This document shows, one piece after another, positions 24,699 through 31,698 of a stretch of 64,000 bases of DNA. The first letter of the stretch is position 1, and every line of letters starts with the position of its first letter. This DNA comes from DATJBF01 sp035516795. Lineage in GTDB: Bacteria; Verrucomicrobiota; Verrucomicrobiia; Palsa-1439. Under the pieces are notes generated by a model. It was not told the DNA's origin and searched no databases. It was given only the letters and a program-made list of their open reading frames with translations. A program made the translations under genes and the position numbers. Where the stretch lies: NCBI GenBank assembly GCA_035516795.1, contig DATIZX010000082.1, forward strand, positions 1 through 64,000, read 5' to 3'.

Positions 24699-24869
24699 TC
24701 AAACCCGGCGTCGGCCCGCCAGTCCGACGATCAGACTTACGAGAAAGACTACCAGGAATATGAAGAACAGGATCTGTGCGATTGACGCAGCACCGGCCGC
24801 AATACCGGTAAATCCCAATATTCCCGCGACCAGCGCAATGATGAAGAACACTGCTGCCCAGTATAACAT
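24699..24869 (-). CDS. DUF1328 small membrane protein (YtjA-like)
   Basis: A 56-aa protein with two transmembrane helices: MLYWAAVFFIIALVAGILGF and, after a Gly/Ala turn (TGIAAGAASIAQ), ILFFIFLVVFLVSLIVGL, ending in a basic GRRRV. This is the DUF1328 pattern. The ATG at 24869 is used because AAGGAAGG lies 8 nt before it; an ATG two codons upstream is too close. Relatives in Proteobacteria are stress-induced, but a function is not established. The gene is flanked by a good terminator and by the accessory hipBST insertion. Confidence 0.8.
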   Translation of the reverse strand: MLYWAAVFFIIALVAGILGFTGIAAGAASIAQILFFIFLVVFLVSLIVGLAGRRRV

Positions 24870-25020
24870 GCTCATCGCCTTCCTTTCCTGGTTATAATCT
24901 CGTTGCTCCCAGACGTCTCGCAATGACGGCAGTCACTGATCAGGAATTAGGAAACCACCCTACAGACATTCGTTTTCAAGACGACCTGTTTGCCCGCGTT
25001 GATGGATCACGGAACACGGA

Positions 25021-25089
25021 GATGGCGGGAATGACTTTTTGCACGCCGATCTTGGCGGTGCTGAGGATGCCCCAATTGATCTTGTTCAT
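25021..25089 (-). pseudogene. 5' fragment of a Gfo/Idh/MocA oxidoreductase gene
   Basis: On the minus strand an ATG at 25089 reads MNKINWGILSTAKIG, then VQKVIPAI. This is the near-invariant N-terminus (first Rossmann strand and helix) of Gfo/Idh-type dehydrogenases. After ~25 codons the similarity stops and the frame hits a stop. No downstream body of such a gene is present before DUF1328. It looks like the stump left by a deletion next to the hipBST insertion. Confidence 0.55.
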
Positions 25090-25161
25090 GAAATGCCGAC
25101 TGACGAAAGATTATCAAAGAGATTCGCGCCAGAGCAGGGTCGGTAGTAGTGACGCCATTCG

Positions 25162-25227
25162 TTACTCCGCAGCTTGGACGTGGACCTCGCCGCCGTCATA
25201 GATGGATTGGAGGAGGCGGGAATCGAT
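25162..25227 (-). pseudogene. Gene-tail remnant left of hipBST (similar to one on the right)
   Basis: The minus strand reads IDSRLLQSIYDGGEVHVQAAE then stop, with no open frame leading into it. A related tail, SIRDDEVRVEAAE-stop, lies at 26947-27007 on the other side of hipBST, and the two DNA stretches align over about 60 bp with roughly three-quarters identity by eye. The pattern suggests C-terminal ends of one gene family, possibly Gfo/Idh-like. Confidence 0.4.
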
Positions 25228-25232
25228 TCATG

Positions 25233-25252
25233 ATTACCGCCTTAGCGGTAAT
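25233..25252. promoter_or_regulatory. HipB-type operator O1
   Basis: ATTACCGC-CTTA-GCGGTAAT, a perfect palindrome with 8-bp arms. It is the first of three related sites upstream of hipB, 144 nt before the hipB ATG. Confidence 0.6.
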
Positions 25253-25303
25253 TTTCATTCATATCTGGTTGGAATTGATGGCCTATTGATATAGCAAGCA
25301 ATA

Positions 25304-25323
25304 TTTACTGCTTTAGCAGTAAT
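25304..25323. promoter_or_regulatory. HipB-type operator O2
   Basis: TTTACTGC-TTTA-GCAGTAAT, same architecture as O1 with 7-bp perfect arms. It ends 5 bp before the TTGACA of the predicted hipB promoter, so a bound repressor would occlude the -35 region. Confidence 0.6.
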
Positions 25324-25327
25324 TGTG

Positions 25328-25355
25328 TTGACATATGAATCTATTTGGCTATCTT
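25328..25355 (+). promoter_or_regulatory. Predicted hipB promoter
   Basis: TTGACA (consensus -35, 25328-25333), 16-nt spacer, TATCTT (25350-25355). The expected start, about 25362, lies between operators O2 and O3. The local DNA is clearly AT-rich compared with the rest of the window. Confidence 0.5.
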
Positions 25356-25375
25356 TTCTATCACATACAGATTTG

Positions 25376-25395
25376 ATTACTGCTATAACGGTAAT
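25376..25395. promoter_or_regulatory. HipB-type operator O3, abutting the hipB start codon
   Basis: ATTACTGC-TATA-ACGGTAAT, one mismatch in the arms. It ends at the base before the hipB ATG (25396), leaving no room for a normal Shine-Dalgarno. Same N4 spacing as O1 and O2. Confidence 0.6.
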
Positions 25396-25623
25396 ATGGA
25401 TCAAAAACTGAAGGATATTATCAGAGAGCACCGTAAGCTCAGCGGCCTTAGCCAACTGCAATTGGCGAAGCTTGCCGGGGTGGGCAAGACCGTCGTTTAC
25501 GACATCGAACACGGCAAAGAATCAGTTCAGTACGATACGCTCACGAAGATTCTTCGCGTGCTCAACGTTTCCATTTCCTTTCAGAGTCCGCTCTCCTCCG
25601 CGCGTGGGAATCAGCCAAGTTGA
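25396..25623 (+). CDS. hipB: HipB-like HTH antitoxin/repressor
   Basis: A 75-aa Xre/Cro-type helix-turn-helix protein. It starts at the ATG at 25396; the longer upstream frame would run through the operators. The HTH covers about residues 8-62: LKDIIREHRKLSGLSQLQLAKLAG, VGKTVVYDIEHGK, then LTKILRVLNVSISF. It is first of three genes (hipB, hipS 4 nt later, hipT overlapping hipS), the order of hipBST modules. It probably represses its own promoter through the three palindromes. In hipBST systems HipS, not HipB, is the main neutraliser of the kinase, while HipB augments it and binds DNA. Confidence 0.8.
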   Translation: MDQKLKDIIREHRKLSGLSQLQLAKLAGVGKTVVYDIEHGKESVQYDTLTKILRVLNVSISFQSPLSSARGNQPS

Positions 25624-25627
25624 CAGT

Positions 25628-25936
25628 ATGAGACAAGCTCAAGTCTTTCAAAATCGGCAACTGGCAGGGCTGTTGGAGGAACTCGGCGACGGCCGGTACC
25701 GTTTCACTTACGAAGAAAACTTCACGAGCGATCCGGTGTCACTGACCATGCCGGCGACGCAGCGGGTGTATGAATTCGAGCACTTTCCCACAGTCTTCGA
25801 AGGGCTGTTGCCGGAGGGTTATCAACTTGACGCATTGCTCCATCGCAACAAGATCGATCGACAGGACCTCTTCGGTCAACTGTTGGCGGTGGGGCAGGAT
25901 GTCGTTGGTTCTCTGGCGATCAGCGAGGTCGAATGA
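25628..25936 (+). CDS. hipS: HipS-like antitoxin (HipA N-subdomain 1)
   Basis: A 102-aa stand-alone version of the N-terminal subdomain of HipA. Typical blocks are RYRFTYEENFTSDPVSLTMP, then FEHFPTVFEGLLPEGYQLDALL and DLFGQLLAVGQDVVGSLAI, which in two-gene hipBA loci are fused to the kinase. Start ATG 25628; longer in-frame extensions lie inside hipB. In the described E. coli O127 HipBST module, HipS binds the kinase HipT and neutralises it. The stop overlaps hipT by ATGA, so stoichiometric co-translation is likely. Confidence 0.8.
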   Translation: MRQAQVFQNRQLAGLLEELGDGRYRFTYEENFTSDPVSLTMPATQRVYEFEHFPTVFEGLLPEGYQLDALLHRNKIDRQDLFGQLLAVGQDVVGSLAISEVE

Positions 25937-26877
25937 ACCGCTGCCTCATCACCTACGATCCGATGACCGGCCCGGGTGACTACTCGGCGGAAGGACTACG
26001 ATTGCTCAACCGCAATCTGACCGCGCTGCAGCGCTTGGAGTTTTCTGCCGAAGAACAACGTCAGGAAGCGATTGCTCGCGCGGGTAAAATGTCCATCCAG
26101 GGCGTTCAGCCCAAGCTCAGCGCGGTGCTGAAAATCAAAGAAGGTCGTTTCGACATCGTCGATCGTGGTGGCACGTATATTCTCAAACCAGCGATTGTGG
26201 ATTACCCCGAGGTGCCGCAGAACGAAGATCTCACGATGCGTCTGGCCAAGACGATGGGGATCGAAGTGCCCGTCCATGGTTTGATCTATGGACGCGACGA
26301 CACGCTCACCTATTTCATCCAGCGGTTTGACCGGCAGGGGCGAGCAAAAATCCCTGTGGAAGATTTCGCCCAACTTAGCGGAGAAAGCCGCGAAACCAAG
26401 TACAACTCCTCCATGGAAAAGGTGGTGGCGGTTATTGACGAGTATTGCACCTTTCCGGTTGTCGAACGCGTCCGGCTGTTCGAGCGCGTTCTTTTCAATT
26501 TCCTCGTTGGCAATGAAGACATGCACCTGAAAAATTACGCGTTGATCACCCGCAACCGAAGGGTCGAACTGGCACCGGCCTTCGATTTTTTGAGTACCTG
26601 CATCGCGATCAAGAATCCAAAGGAGGAAATCGCCTTGCCGCTCAACGGCAAGAAGTCGGGGCTGAGCAAGAAGGACGTGTTCGATTATTTTGGACGAGAG
26701 CGATTGGAGATCAACGAAAAGGTTCTGGCAGAGATGGTAGAGCGCTTGCAGGAGTCGATTCTGACCTGGCCCGGTCTCATTCAGCGGAGTTTTCTCTCAG
26801 CCGGCATGCAGGAGAGCTATGAGACGCTTCTGACCGAGCGAATCAAGCGTCTCGGCTTGGTGCTCCGTAAAGGGTAG
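25933..26877 (+). CDS. hipT: HipT-like serine/threonine kinase toxin
   Basis: A 314-aa HipA-fold kinase lacking the N-terminal subdomain, which is encoded separately by hipS. Visible motifs: the Gly-rich loop with S54-I-Q-G57 followed by VQPKLSA, the ATP lysine K85 in TYILKP, the catalytic loop N194-E-D196-M-H-L-K-N, and metal-binding D218 in APAFDFLST. E. coli HipT phosphorylates tryptophanyl-tRNA synthetase (HipA targets GltX); the target here is unknown. E. coli HipT has two autophosphorylated serines in a SIS loop, whereas here the second is Gln, leaving one candidate site. The ATG overlaps hipS by 4 bp. Confidence 0.85.
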   Translation: MNRCLITYDPMTGPGDYSAEGLRLLNRNLTALQRLEFSAEEQRQEAIARAGKMSIQGVQPKLSAVLKIKEGRFDIVDRGGTYILKPAIVDYPEVPQNEDLTMRLAKTMGIEVPVHGLIYGRDDTLTYFIQRFDRQGRAKIPVEDFAQLSGESRETKYNSSMEKVVAVIDEYCTFPVVERVRLFERVLFNFLVGNEDMHLKNYALITRNRRVELAPAFDFLSTCIAIKNPKEEIALPLNGKKSGLSKKDVFDYFGRERLEINEKVLAEMVERLQESILTWPGLIQRSFLSAGMQESYETLLTERIKRLGLVLRKG

Positions 26878-26946
26878 CGATTCTTTCCGGTTTCGCCCAA
26901 GGTCGCTTGGAAGCATCCTTTGCAGAATGGACTTCGCTGGCAGGGA

Positions 26947-27007
26947 TTATTCCGCAGCTTCGACACGGACCTCGTCGTCGCGGATGGATTAGAAGACACG
27001 GAGATTG
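26947..27007 (-). pseudogene. Gene-tail remnant right of hipBST
   Basis: The minus strand encodes SIRDDEVRVEAAE then stop (26947-26949), interrupted upstream by a TAA. Before that stop the same frame reads ...NHLAQLEGNLRVF. It pairs with the remnant at 25162-25227. The ~285 bp between hipT and the thioredoxin-like gene hold no intact gene; this remnant is the only recognisable content. Confidence 0.4.
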
Positions 27008-27163
27008 CCTTCGAGTTGAGCCAAGTGGTTGAGATTCTTCCACGATATCCGAATGCGCATTTGCATAAGACAGGATTGCCTACCTGACCAAGTTTTTTTC
27101 GACGGTCACAGACCGCCGCCACAGCAAATAGCGCGCGGAAGGGCGCTCCCGCAGATCAGTCGA

Positions 27164-27745
27164 TCACACCAAATCGCAGGCGTCGGCGGGCATCCAGTGC
27201 GCGTCTTTGCCTTCCCATTTAACGTTGCAACCGAGGGGATTGGTGAGCGGTTTGCTGATGGGTTTGCCGGCCAGATGCTCGCGCAGTGCGTTCTCCAGAT
27301 CGTTGACGGTCATCTTGCTCGTGTCGCGAGGTGTATCGACGCCGCGGCCGGTATAGACCAACTTCCGGTTGCGGTCGAAAACATAGAAATGCGGCGTTCG
27401 CAATGCGCCATACGCCCGGGCCACATCCTGCGATTCATCGTACAAATACAGCCACGGAAACTTTTTCTCCTTCATCCGCTCGATCATGTGCGGGAAATCA
27501 TCTTCAGGATACGTGTTCTTGCTATTGGAATTGATGGACACGAACTTCACACCCTGCGGGATGAATTGTTCTGCCGTGCGGCGGGTGACTTCGTCCGAGC
27601 CAATTACGTACGGACAATGATTGCAGGTAAAGAAGATCACCAACGTTTTGGCGTCGGCGAAGTCCGCGAGCCGGTAAGTTTTGCCGTCGGTTGCCGGCAG
27701 TTTGAAATCCGGAGCCTTGTCGCCAATCTGCAATGTGAATGCCAT
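27164..27745 (-). CDS. Thioredoxin-fold (redoxin/AhpC-TSA) protein
   Basis: A 193-aa thioredoxin-like protein with DKAPDFKLPATDGK at the start and FFTCNHCPYV at about residues 39-48; the CxxC is CNHC. YGALRTPHFYVFD contains the conserved cis-Pro. Residues 45-48 and the long C-terminal tail are typical of the 'thioredoxin family protein' group found in PVC and Bacteroidetes. No signal peptide, so likely cytoplasmic. It is a monocistronic gene divergent from prs, with about 180 bp between them. Confidence 0.82.
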   Translation of the reverse strand: MAFTLQIGDKAPDFKLPATDGKTYRLADFADAKTLVIFFTCNHCPYVIGSDEVTRRTAEQFIPQGVKFVSINSNSKNTYPEDDFPHMIERMKEKKFPWLYLYDESQDVARAYGALRTPHFYVFDRNRKLVYTGRGVDTPRDTSKMTVNDLENALREHLAGKPISKPLTNPLGCNVKWEGKDAHWMPADACDLV

Positions 27746-27867
27746 GCCTGCCTTCCTTTCTTGGGAAGATTACTCAAGCTGCGACGCCGTCGACAACTTC
27801 AAAAAGTGTGCCGGTTGCTGCGAAAATCGAATTAAGCGGCCACAATCTGCAATGGCGAAGATTCGGG

Positions 27868-27896
27868 TTGCAAAGGCCGTAATTATTCTGTAGAAG
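27868..27896 (+). promoter_or_regulatory. Predicted promoter for the prs-lpxD housekeeping run
   Basis: TTGCAA (27868-27873), 17-nt spacer, TAGAAG (27891-27896). Expected start about 27903, followed by a 24-nt leader with GGAGG placed 6 nt before the GTG of prs. Confidence 0.35.
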
Positions 27897-27926
27897 AATC
27901 CACACTTTCGAGGCTGGAGGTAGCGG

Positions 27927-28925
27927 GTGGCCTCGATTCCTAAAAGGTACGTAAGAGCAGTGGAATCATCCGATAATTTGAAGATTTTCTCTGGTAACGC
28001 AAATCGACCTCTCGCTCAGCGAATCGCCGATTACGTCGGCGTGGCGGTGAGCAACGCGTCGATTTCCTCGTTTCCGGACCAGGAGACATGGGTCAAGATC
28101 AACGAGAACATCCGCGGCCGGGACGTGTTCATTGTGCAGCCGACGTCGCCGCCGGCGAACCAGCATTTGATGGAGCTGTTGATTATGATCGATGCGTGCC
28201 GGCGGGCCAGTGCCCAGCGCATCACGGCGGTGATCCCGTTCTTTGGCTATGCCCGGCAGGACCGCAAAGATCAGCCCCGCGTGCCGATTACGGCGAAGCT
28301 GGTGGCGAATCTGATCACCGCGGCTGGCGCCAACCGGGTATTGACAATGGACCTGCACGCGCAGCAGATCATGGGTTTTTTTGATATTCCCGTCGATCAT
28401 CTGTACGCGGCGCCGGTGATTTACCGGCACTTCAAGCAGAAGAATTTGACCAATTTGGTAATGGTCTCACCCGATATTGGCGGCACCAAAATGGTGAGTG
28501 CGTACGCGAACATGTTTCACGCGCCACTGGCCATCGTGGCCAAAAAGCGGAAGTCTGCGTCGGAGGTGGAAGTGCTCAATGTCGTGGGCGACATCGAAGG
28601 GCACGACGTATTGATGGTGGACGATTTGGCGGAAACGGGGGGGACGCTGACGCGCGCCGCGGCCGTGCTGAAACAGAAAGGCGCGAAACGAGTATTTGCC
28701 GCCGTCAGCCATGCCGTGTTGAATCCGGCCGCTCTGGATCGGTTGAAAGCATCAGACTTGGAAGAACTGGTCACAACTGATACCGTCTCCCATTCCAAGA
28801 TCAAGGAATTCAAGTTCACCGAGTTGACGGTGGCGCCGTTGCTGGGTGAAGCGATCAAGAGGATTCACGACGCCGAGTCCGTTTCATCGCTGTTCGACAT
28901 TGATGGAGAGCGGCCCGAGAATTGA
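27927..28925 (+). CDS. prs: Ribose-phosphate pyrophosphokinase
   Basis: A 332-aa PRPP synthase that makes PRPP from ribose 5-phosphate and ATP for nucleotides, His, Trp and NAD. Conserved blocks: KIFSGNANRPLAQRIADY, FGYARQDRKDQPR, VMVSPDIGGTKMV and the PRPP loop VDDLAETGGTL. Start GTG 27927 has a clear GGAGG; a GTG at 27960 would trim 11 residues. It starts an uninterrupted same-strand run of translation, replication and envelope genes reaching lpxD. Confidence 0.93.
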   Translation: MASIPKRYVRAVESSDNLKIFSGNANRPLAQRIADYVGVAVSNASISSFPDQETWVKINENIRGRDVFIVQPTSPPANQHLMELLIMIDACRRASAQRITAVIPFFGYARQDRKDQPRVPITAKLVANLITAAGANRVLTMDLHAQQIMGFFDIPVDHLYAAPVIYRHFKQKNLTNLVMVSPDIGGTKMVSAYANMFHAPLAIVAKKRKSASEVEVLNVVGDIEGHDVLMVDDLAETGGTLTRAAAVLKQKGAKRVFAAVSHAVLNPAALDRLKASDLEELVTTDTVSHSKIKEFKFTELTVAPLLGEAIKRIHDAESVSSLFDIDGERPEN

Positions 28926-28955
28926 TCGGTAATTGTCGTTGAAGGAGAATTTAAC

Positions 28956-29825
28956 ATGGCAGAGAAAATACAAATAAAGGCAAAAGCGCGCACCGAAATC
29001 GGCCGGGGCGCCGTCAAGCGCATGCGAACCCAGGGCGTTGTCCCGGGCGTGATCTACGGGGCTCACAGCAAACCGTTGAATGTGGCGGTGGCTTTGCAGG
29101 ATTTGGAGAACGCTTTGCATCATGCCACGGGTGAAAACATGCTGGTGGACCTGCAGGTCGATCAGGACGGCAAGACGGATAATCGGCTGGCGCTCATCCA
29201 GGAAGTGCAACATCATCCGTATGAGGACACGATTCTCCACATCGATTTCCATGAAGTGCGGGCGACGGAGAAACTGCGCGCCAACGTGGCGGCGCGTCCG
29301 ATTGGCGAACCCGCGGGCGTGAAAACGGGCGGCGGCGTTCTGGAATACGTCATGCGCGAGTTGCGCGTCGAATGTTTGCCCAAAGATTTGCCGTCGATCA
29401 TCGAAGTGAACGTCGAGAAGCTCGAGATCGGCCAGAGTGTTCACGTTGGCGAAATCGCCGTACCGGCCGGCGTGACGGTGCTGGATGATAAGGACCAGAC
29501 GGTATTCTTGGTTGCCGCGCCGATTACGGAAGAAGAATTGGCGGCCATGACCGAGGCGGCGGCAGCCCCGGCCGGCGAACCCGAGGTCATTACGGCCAAG
29601 GCGGAAGAAGGCGAAGAGGGTGCTGCCGAAGAGGAAGCGAAACCGAAGGCGGAAGCCGGCAAAGCAGAAGGGAAACCCGCCGTTGCAGGCAAGGCTGAAA
29701 CCAAAGCTCCGACGACCGGCGCGGCCGGCAAAACGCCCGCGGCCGGCAAGGCGCCTACCGCCGGTGCCGCTGGCAAGGCCGAAGGCAAACCCGCCGCCGC
29801 CGGCAAGCCCGAACAGAAAAAGTAA
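28956..29825 (+). CDS. rplY: 50S ribosomal protein L25/CTC with long low-complexity tail
   Basis: A 289-aa long-form L25 (CTC) protein that binds 5S rRNA. The N-terminal L25 domain (about 1-90) has GRGAVKRMRTQGVVPGVIYG; the TL5/CTC C-terminal domain runs to about 190. Then a ~95-residue tail made almost only of Ala, Gly, Lys, Pro and Glu (repeated AGKAEGKPA, AAGKAPTAGAAGK) ends the protein. Such tails are probably disordered and RNA- or membrane-sticky; this is longer than usual. A GAAGGAGA ribosome site precedes the ATG. pth follows about 40 nt later. Confidence 0.9.
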   Translation: MAEKIQIKAKARTEIGRGAVKRMRTQGVVPGVIYGAHSKPLNVAVALQDLENALHHATGENMLVDLQVDQDGKTDNRLALIQEVQHHPYEDTILHIDFHEVRATEKLRANVAARPIGEPAGVKTGGGVLEYVMRELRVECLPKDLPSIIEVNVEKLEIGQSVHVGEIAVPAGVTVLDDKDQTVFLVAAPITEEELAAMTEAAAAPAGEPEVITAKAEEGEEGAAEEEAKPKAEAGKAEGKPAVAGKAETKAPTTGAAGKTPAAGKAPTAGAAGKAEGKPAAAGKPEQKK

Positions 29826-29864
29826 TGCCATCGATCGCCCCGTGTGGAACGGGGCTCCCACGAA

Positions 29865-30473
29865 ATGGTTGGGAGACCAAAGCTGGTGGTTGGGCTGGGA
29901 AATCCCGGCAAGGAATACGCGGAGACTCGACACAACATTGGGTTTGCGGTCGTGGAGCAGTTGGCAGAGAAGTTGGATTGTTCTTTTCGAAAGAAATGGC
30001 GATTCTCGGCGGAAGTTGCGGAGGCCGTGGCGGAAGACGGGAGCAAAGTGGTGCTCGCGAAGCCACAGACCTACATGAACCGCAGCGGCAGCGCAGTGCA
30101 TGCGTTGTTGCGATGGAGCAAGACTGAACCATCACAAATGCTGGTGGTCGTGGACGATGCCGACTTGCCGCTGGGCCAGATTCGGTTGCGGCTGTCGGGC
30201 GGTAGCGGCGGCCATAACGGGCTGCGTTCGATCATTGAAGCGCTGGGCGGCAACGAAGAGTTTGCACGATTGCGCGTCGGCATCGGACGAAGCGCGCCGG
30301 TGGGCACGGACATCACCGACCACGTGCTCGGCAGGTTCGCCCCCCAGGAACGCGGGACGGCGCGGGACGCCGTGGCGCTGGCTGTCGAGGCGCTCGAGTA
30401 TTGCCTGCGCGAAGGCCTGACCAAAGCGATGAATCAGTTTAACCGGAGAAAGTCCGCAGCGGATGCGGAATGA
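29865..30473 (+). CDS. pth: Peptidyl-tRNA hydrolase
   Basis: A 202-aa enzyme that releases peptidyl-tRNAs stalled from the ribosome. Conserved: KLVVGLGNPGKEY, the catalytic His in TRHNIGF, KPQTYMNRSG and the VDDADLPLGQIRLR block, with GGSGGHNGLRSI. ATG 29865 used; a GTG at 29844 would add seven residues not found in the family. It sits between rplY and rpsF, the common rplY-pth pairing. Confidence 0.93.
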   Translation: MVGRPKLVVGLGNPGKEYAETRHNIGFAVVEQLAEKLDCSFRKKWRFSAEVAEAVAEDGSKVVLAKPQTYMNRSGSAVHALLRWSKTEPSQMLVVVDDADLPLGQIRLRLSGGSGGHNGLRSIIEALGGNEEFARLRVGIGRSAPVGTDITDHVLGRFAPQERGTARDAVALAVEALEYCLREGLTKAMNQFNRRKSAADAE

Positions 30474-30485
30474 AGGAGATTGGTT

Positions 30486-30827
30486 GTGAAGACATACGAA
30501 GGATTGTTTATTGTGGACACCGCTGGAAAGGAAGAGGTGTCAAAGGAACTCGTGGATAAGATCCAGAAGAACATCGAGCATGCGGGTGGTCGCGTAGACA
30601 AGGTGCAGCGCATGGGCATCCGGCCGTTTGCCCGCGACACACACAAACACAGCTCGGGATATTACGTGAATTTCGTTTTCGACGCGCCGCCGACTGCGAT
30701 TGCGGAATTGGACGCGAAGTTTCACCTGGAGCCAGAGGTGTTCCGCTGGGAGATTTCGGTGGCGCCCCCCGAGCCGCCGCCGCGCAAACCCCGCCGCATC
30801 CCTGAAACCGGCATTGTTGAGAAATAG
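30486..30827 (+). CDS. rpsF: 30S ribosomal protein S6
   Basis: A 113-aa S6 protein binding the S18-16S rRNA platform. It starts MKTYEGLFIVDTAGKEE; GTG 30486 was picked because GGAG lies 7 nt before it, whereas the TTG at 30480 is too close to that site. RVDKVQRMGIRPFAR and YVNFVFDAPPTAIAELD follow the S6 pattern. A proline/arginine-rich tail (PPEPPPRKPRR) extends the usual length. ssb follows after 5 nt. Confidence 0.93.
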   Translation: MKTYEGLFIVDTAGKEEVSKELVDKIQKNIEHAGGRVDKVQRMGIRPFARDTHKHSSGYYVNFVFDAPPTAIAELDAKFHLEPEVFRWEISVAPPEPPPRKPRRIPETGIVEK

Positions 30828-30832
30828 CGGCC

Positions 30833-31324
30833 ATGGCTTCGTTTAATAAAGTGCTGTTGATGGGCAATTTGACCCGAGACCCGGAAGTGCGCTACACGCC
30901 CAAGGGGACGGCGATTGCCAATATCGGTTTGGCAGTCAATCGTCGTTGGACGGCGGAATCTGGCGAGCAAAAAGAAGAGGTCACGTTTATTGACGTGGAA
31001 GTGTGGGGCCGCCAAGCCGAAACGGTTGGCCAGTATCTGGCGAAAGGCAAACCCATCTTTGTGGAAGGACGGCTGAAACTGGACAGTTGGGAGGACAAAG
31101 AGTCGGGGCAGAAAAAATCGAAGTTGAAAGTTGTCTGTGAGCACTTCCAGTTCATTGGAGCCCCCGGAAACCGGGCCGAGTTCAAAGACCAGGCACCAGC
31201 GGACGAAGCGCCGGCGCGCAGCTCCGGTCGCGGTGGACGCTCAGCCGCGGCACCCCCGGCACAGAGCGTTGGGGCCGAGCCGGAGCCGACGTCAACGGGC
31301 GAGGACGACAACATTCCATTTTGA
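30833..31324 (+). CDS. ssb: Single-stranded DNA-binding protein
   Basis: A 163-aa SSB. The OB-fold (about 1-108) starts ASFNKVLLMGNLTRDPEVRYTPKG and includes FIDVEVWGRQAETVGQYLAKG. The linker is Ala/Gly/Pro-rich and the acidic tip is GEDDNIPF, the docking peptide for replication and repair partners. Position between rpsF and rpsR is the classical bacterial arrangement. Confidence 0.95.
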   Translation: MASFNKVLLMGNLTRDPEVRYTPKGTAIANIGLAVNRRWTAESGEQKEEVTFIDVEVWGRQAETVGQYLAKGKPIFVEGRLKLDSWEDKESGQKKSKLKVVCEHFQFIGAPGNRAEFKDQAPADEAPARSSGRGGRSAAAPPAQSVGAEPEPTSTGEDDNIPF

Positions 31325-31369
31325 GTCACCACACAAAATCGCAACCAAGAGTTGGAGAAAGACGGACAC

Positions 31370-31621
31370 ATGATTGAAAGAGAAAGAGACGGCGAGGGCC
31401 GGGAGGGCCGGCGGGCAAAGCGGGACATGATCATCAAGCGGGATTGCCGATTGTGCATGGATCAGATCATCATTGATTTCAAGCAGCCGGAGTTGCTGAA
31501 GAAGTTTATGACGGAACGAGGCCGCATTTTGCCACGACGGCTTTCTGGAAATTGCGCCAAGCACCAACGCCAATTGGCCACGGCCATCAAGCGCGCGCGG
31601 GCGATGCTGCTCGTGCGGTAA
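31370..31621 (+). CDS. rpsR: 30S ribosomal protein S18
   Basis: An 83-aa S18. It has a charged N-terminal extension (ERERDGEGREGRRAKRD), then the zinc-type cluster RDCRLC, IDFKQPELLKKFMTERGRILPRR and NCAKHQRQLATAIKRAR. CxxC plus CxxH marks the zinc-binding (C+) form. Start ATG 31370; GGAG lies at 31353-31356, a longish 13 nt upstream. A 77-bp gap with a hairpin repeat separates it from rplI. Confidence 0.93.
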   Translation: MIERERDGEGREGRRAKRDMIIKRDCRLCMDQIIIDFKQPELLKKFMTERGRILPRRLSGNCAKHQRQLATAIKRARAMLLVR

Positions 31622-31630
31622 GGGAAGAAC

Positions 31631-31659
31631 GCGCAAGCATCCGCGCTGCGGATTCGCGC
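31631..31659. repeat. Hairpin repeat between rpsR and rplI (REP-like)
   Basis: Imperfect palindrome with core ATCCGC-GCT-GCGGAT inside GCGC arms, followed by AGGCGGAGGGCTTGCCCTACA. The ending resembles the 'GGCTACA' end of the element at 47572-47629, suggesting related dispersed palindromes. Confidence 0.45.
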
Positions 31660-31698
31660 AGGCGGAGGGCTTGCCCTACAAATCGAGGGACGAATTTT

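Noticed and set aside
25255..25512. 85-codon minus-strand frame across the hipB promoter
   Set aside because: It runs antisense through the operators and hipB and has no ribosome site or recognisable domain.
28884..30101. 405-codon minus-strand frame
   Set aside because: Antisense to rplY and pth; the Phe/Gly/Arg-rich sequence mirrors the Ala/Gly/Lys repeats of the L25 tail.
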